Positions 5,524 through 6,649 of a stretch of DNA of 6,649 bases are shown in pieces. Each line of letters starts with the position of its first letter. The first letter of the stretch is position 1. This DNA is from CALOAD01 sp942491415 (GTDB taxonomy: Bacteria > Cyanobacteriota > Vampirovibrionia > Gastranaerophilales > CALOAD01). Below the pieces are notes generated by a model, which saw nothing but the letters and a program-made list of their open reading frames with translations, was not told where the DNA came from and did no database searches. Position numbers and translations under genes: made by a program. The DNA lies in contig CALOAD010000002.1 in the NCBI GenBank assembly GCA_942491415.1, positions 1-6,649 of the forward strand, given 5' to 3'.

Positions 5524-5877
5524 ATGATGCCAAATGTAATAAAACTACAAGATTTAAATAAGAATTTTTTATTGAATTATAATTGTAACAAAATTATTGA
5601 AACATACGGAGATAGCGTTACGAAGTTTTTAAAAGCTGTTAAGAAGTATAATCCAGATGTAAAAACTCATGGTCGAACCCTATGGAAAAGATTTGCTTGT
5701 GGAGTTCTGGATGGAGCAAGGTTTTTTTCTCAATTCAAAAGCGTCAGAGATTTTGAAAAATTTGTAAAACCTTATGCACAATTAGGGGCAGAGGGGGCAA
5801 TAGTTCTCGCTCAAAGTATGGGATCAGGTCATCTTCGTGGTCTTGGTTTTGCTCTTGCTATGGATTTTGAAAAATAG
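5524..5877 (+). CDS. N-terminal part of a HhH-like protein (possible DNA-repair or restriction-associated), broken
   Basis: 117 codons from an ATG just after the poly-T run, with no ribosome binding site; the frame is open back into the run (LDSA before the Met), so the true start may be upstream. Most of it looks alpha-helical. Residues 103-115 (HLRGLGFALAMDF) resemble the L-x-G-x-G-x-x-x-A hairpin of helix-hairpin-helix DNA-binding proteins. The TAG at 5875-5877 follows an A-run (5870-5874), and the reading continues sensibly in the next frame (KIAEPSIAPHCVKPD), so this is probably the first part of one gene ending at 6191. Inference from memory: proteins with GF-x-LA-x-DF followed by KPD occur near restriction-modification genes. 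The function is not established. Confidence 0.6.
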   Translation: MMPNVIKLQDLNKNFLLNYNCNKIIETYGDSVTKFLKAVKKYNPDVKTHGRTLWKRFACGVLDGARFFSQFKSVRDFEKFVKPYAQLGAEGAIVLAQSMGSGHLRGLGFALAMDFEK

Positions 5878-6191
5878 CGGAACCCTCAATCGCTCCTCAT
5901 TGTGTAAAGCCTGATTCTCAATTATTGAGTACAGTACCATATATTGGGATAATAAATGGAAAGCCTAAAAGAAATAAACTTGAATTGGAGATTGTAGGGG
6001 CTGTAAACAAATTATCAGAAATGAGTGGATATTCGAACTTTGAGATTGATAAACTATTCTGGTTGGAACTGAGTGGGCACTTTTATGACCATCCCGAAAT
6101 TGGAAGACTTTGGTCTACCAATAAAATCCCAAAAATTCAAAAGAATCTTGTCAAACTCATAAAAAGTAAAACCCAAAAATTAGTTCAATAA
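5871..6191 (+). CDS. C-terminal part of the same HhH-like protein
   Basis: Open frame from 5871, directly continuing the previous gene after a one-base shift; a TTG at 5925 could start a separate 88-residue protein but has no ribosome binding site. Numbered from 5871: CVKPDSQLL (11-19), where Asp15 sits where HhH-GPD glycosylases carry a catalytic Asp, and DKLFWLELSGHFYDHPEIG (60-78), a motif I associate with the same type of protein. The end is basic (KNLVKLIKSKTQKLVQ). Joined length would be about 224 residues, close to a small HhH-GPD protein. The joint reading is better supported than the family name. The stop is followed 57 nt later by a good terminator. Confidence 0.6.
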   Translation, partial: KIAEPSIAPHCVKPDSQLLSTVPYIGIINGKPKRNKLELEIVGAVNKLSEMSGYSNFEIDKLFWLELSGHFYDHPEIGRLWSTNKIPKIQKNLVKLIKSKTQKLVQ

Positions 6192-6248
6192 AAATCGTAA
6201 TTTTTATCCGTAAACTTTTTTAAGTATAATTAATGTGGTATCAAATAC

Positions 6249-6281
6249 AAGGGCAGAACCATTTTAAGTTCTGCCCTTTCT
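6249..6281 (+). terminator. Bidirectional intrinsic terminator
   Basis: AAGGGCAGAAC (6249-6259) pairs perfectly with GTTCTGCCCTT (6268-6278) around an 8-nt loop. A short T-tract follows on the plus strand and a TTGTATTT tract on the minus. It lies between convergent genes: the one ending at 6191 (+) and the methyltransferase remnant ending near 6338 (-). Confidence 0.85.
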
Positions 6282-6337
6282 CATTAACAAAATAGGTCAA
6301 GAGCCACATAGTGATATGGGTATTTAGGTAATTTTTG

Positions 6338-6649
6338 TCATAACGACAGACTTTTAGCTATCTCAACACGGTCCAGAATCACTATCCAATCCCTATAAAA
6401 TTACGGTTCGGGCTTTTTGCAGCCCACTCAACACATCACCATTTCCTAAAAATGGATCAAGTACAAGGTCATTGCGATTAGAATATACATCAATCAAATA
6501 TCGTATAGCGTTTTCTATTGGATCGTAATAATCCTGATACGAATTTATAATGGTTCTATCAGAATTATTCTTTAAAATTTCATTATTCTTTTGTGGATTC
6601 TTGACATATACCAAAGCAGCTTGCCATTTCTCAATGATGCCATCGTTAT
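6338..6649 (-). pseudogene. C-terminal end of a second DNA methyltransferase, frameshifted (5' partial)
   Basis: The frame enters from the right edge (NDGIIEKWQAALVYVKNPQK). It contains DYYDPIENAIRYLIDVYS and then motif I, NDLVLDPFLGNGDVL, the AdoMet-binding loop (usually DPF-x-G-S-G-T). The frame stops at a TAG at 6395-6393, but the expected tail goes on in other frames as RNFIGI, LDSD and ILDRVEIAKSL to a TGA at 6340-6338, so at least two indels lie between 6350 and 6405. Motif I near the C-terminus again indicates the beta class, as in the gene at the left edge, but sequence identity to that gene is low in this part (for example DPFLGNGD against DPMAGAGT), so it is not a recent duplicate. 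The catalytic motif IV lies outside the window. Gly-Asn-Gly-Asp in place of Gly-Ser-Gly-Thr is a slightly unusual loop. Confidence 0.75.

Overview
The window is AT-rich (roughly one third G+C by eye), densely packed and bacterial: Shine-Dalgarno sites, sigma70-like promoters and intrinsic terminators are visible. The gene content (a ParB-type DNA methyltransferase, a PD-(D/E)XK nuclease, a second methyltransferase remnant and an AbrB-like regulator) suggests an accessory or defence island, perhaps of prophage or plasmid origin. The membrane-spanning pentapeptide-repeat family is one I associate with sulfate-reducing Desulfobacterota and other large-genome environmental bacteria, but I hold that assignment weakly.

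Left part (1-2195, + strand): two intact genes. A 5'-truncated ParB-domain/beta-class adenine-type DNA methyltransferase is followed 93 bp later by a 368-residue protein. That protein joins an N-terminal region resembling those of McrB-like restriction proteins to a C-terminal NucS/DUF91-like nuclease domain. Together they look like a modification/restriction pair.

Middle (2196-4570, - strand): a small broken gene of unknown function (2305-2561) lies just downstream of a long broken gene (2591-4403). The long gene encodes a protein with pentapeptide repeats at both ends and about five membrane segments between them. Its 5' half carries many frameshifts. Upstream lies a notable control region: consensus -35 and -10 hexamers 19 bp apart with an inverted repeat in the spacer, then a strong terminator hairpin before the ribosome binding site. 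A repeated CCCUG segment in that leader could form mutually exclusive stems. It may be an attenuator or a small RNA of about 110 nt.

Right part (4726-6649): an AbrB/SpoVT-type gene recoverable only by fixing two frameshifts; a good terminator; a sigma70 promoter driving a 54-residue ORF; a 64-base poly-T run; a two-piece reading frame that, joined, resembles a helix-hairpin-helix DNA-repair-like or restriction-associated protein; a bidirectional terminator; and the frameshifted C-terminal end of a second DNA methyltransferase entering from the right edge on the - strand.

The contrast between an undamaged left third and a right two thirds with a frameshift in almost every longer gene, often at homopolymers, means that either local sequence quality is poor or the region is decaying. 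Functional claims right of about 2200 depend on which is true.
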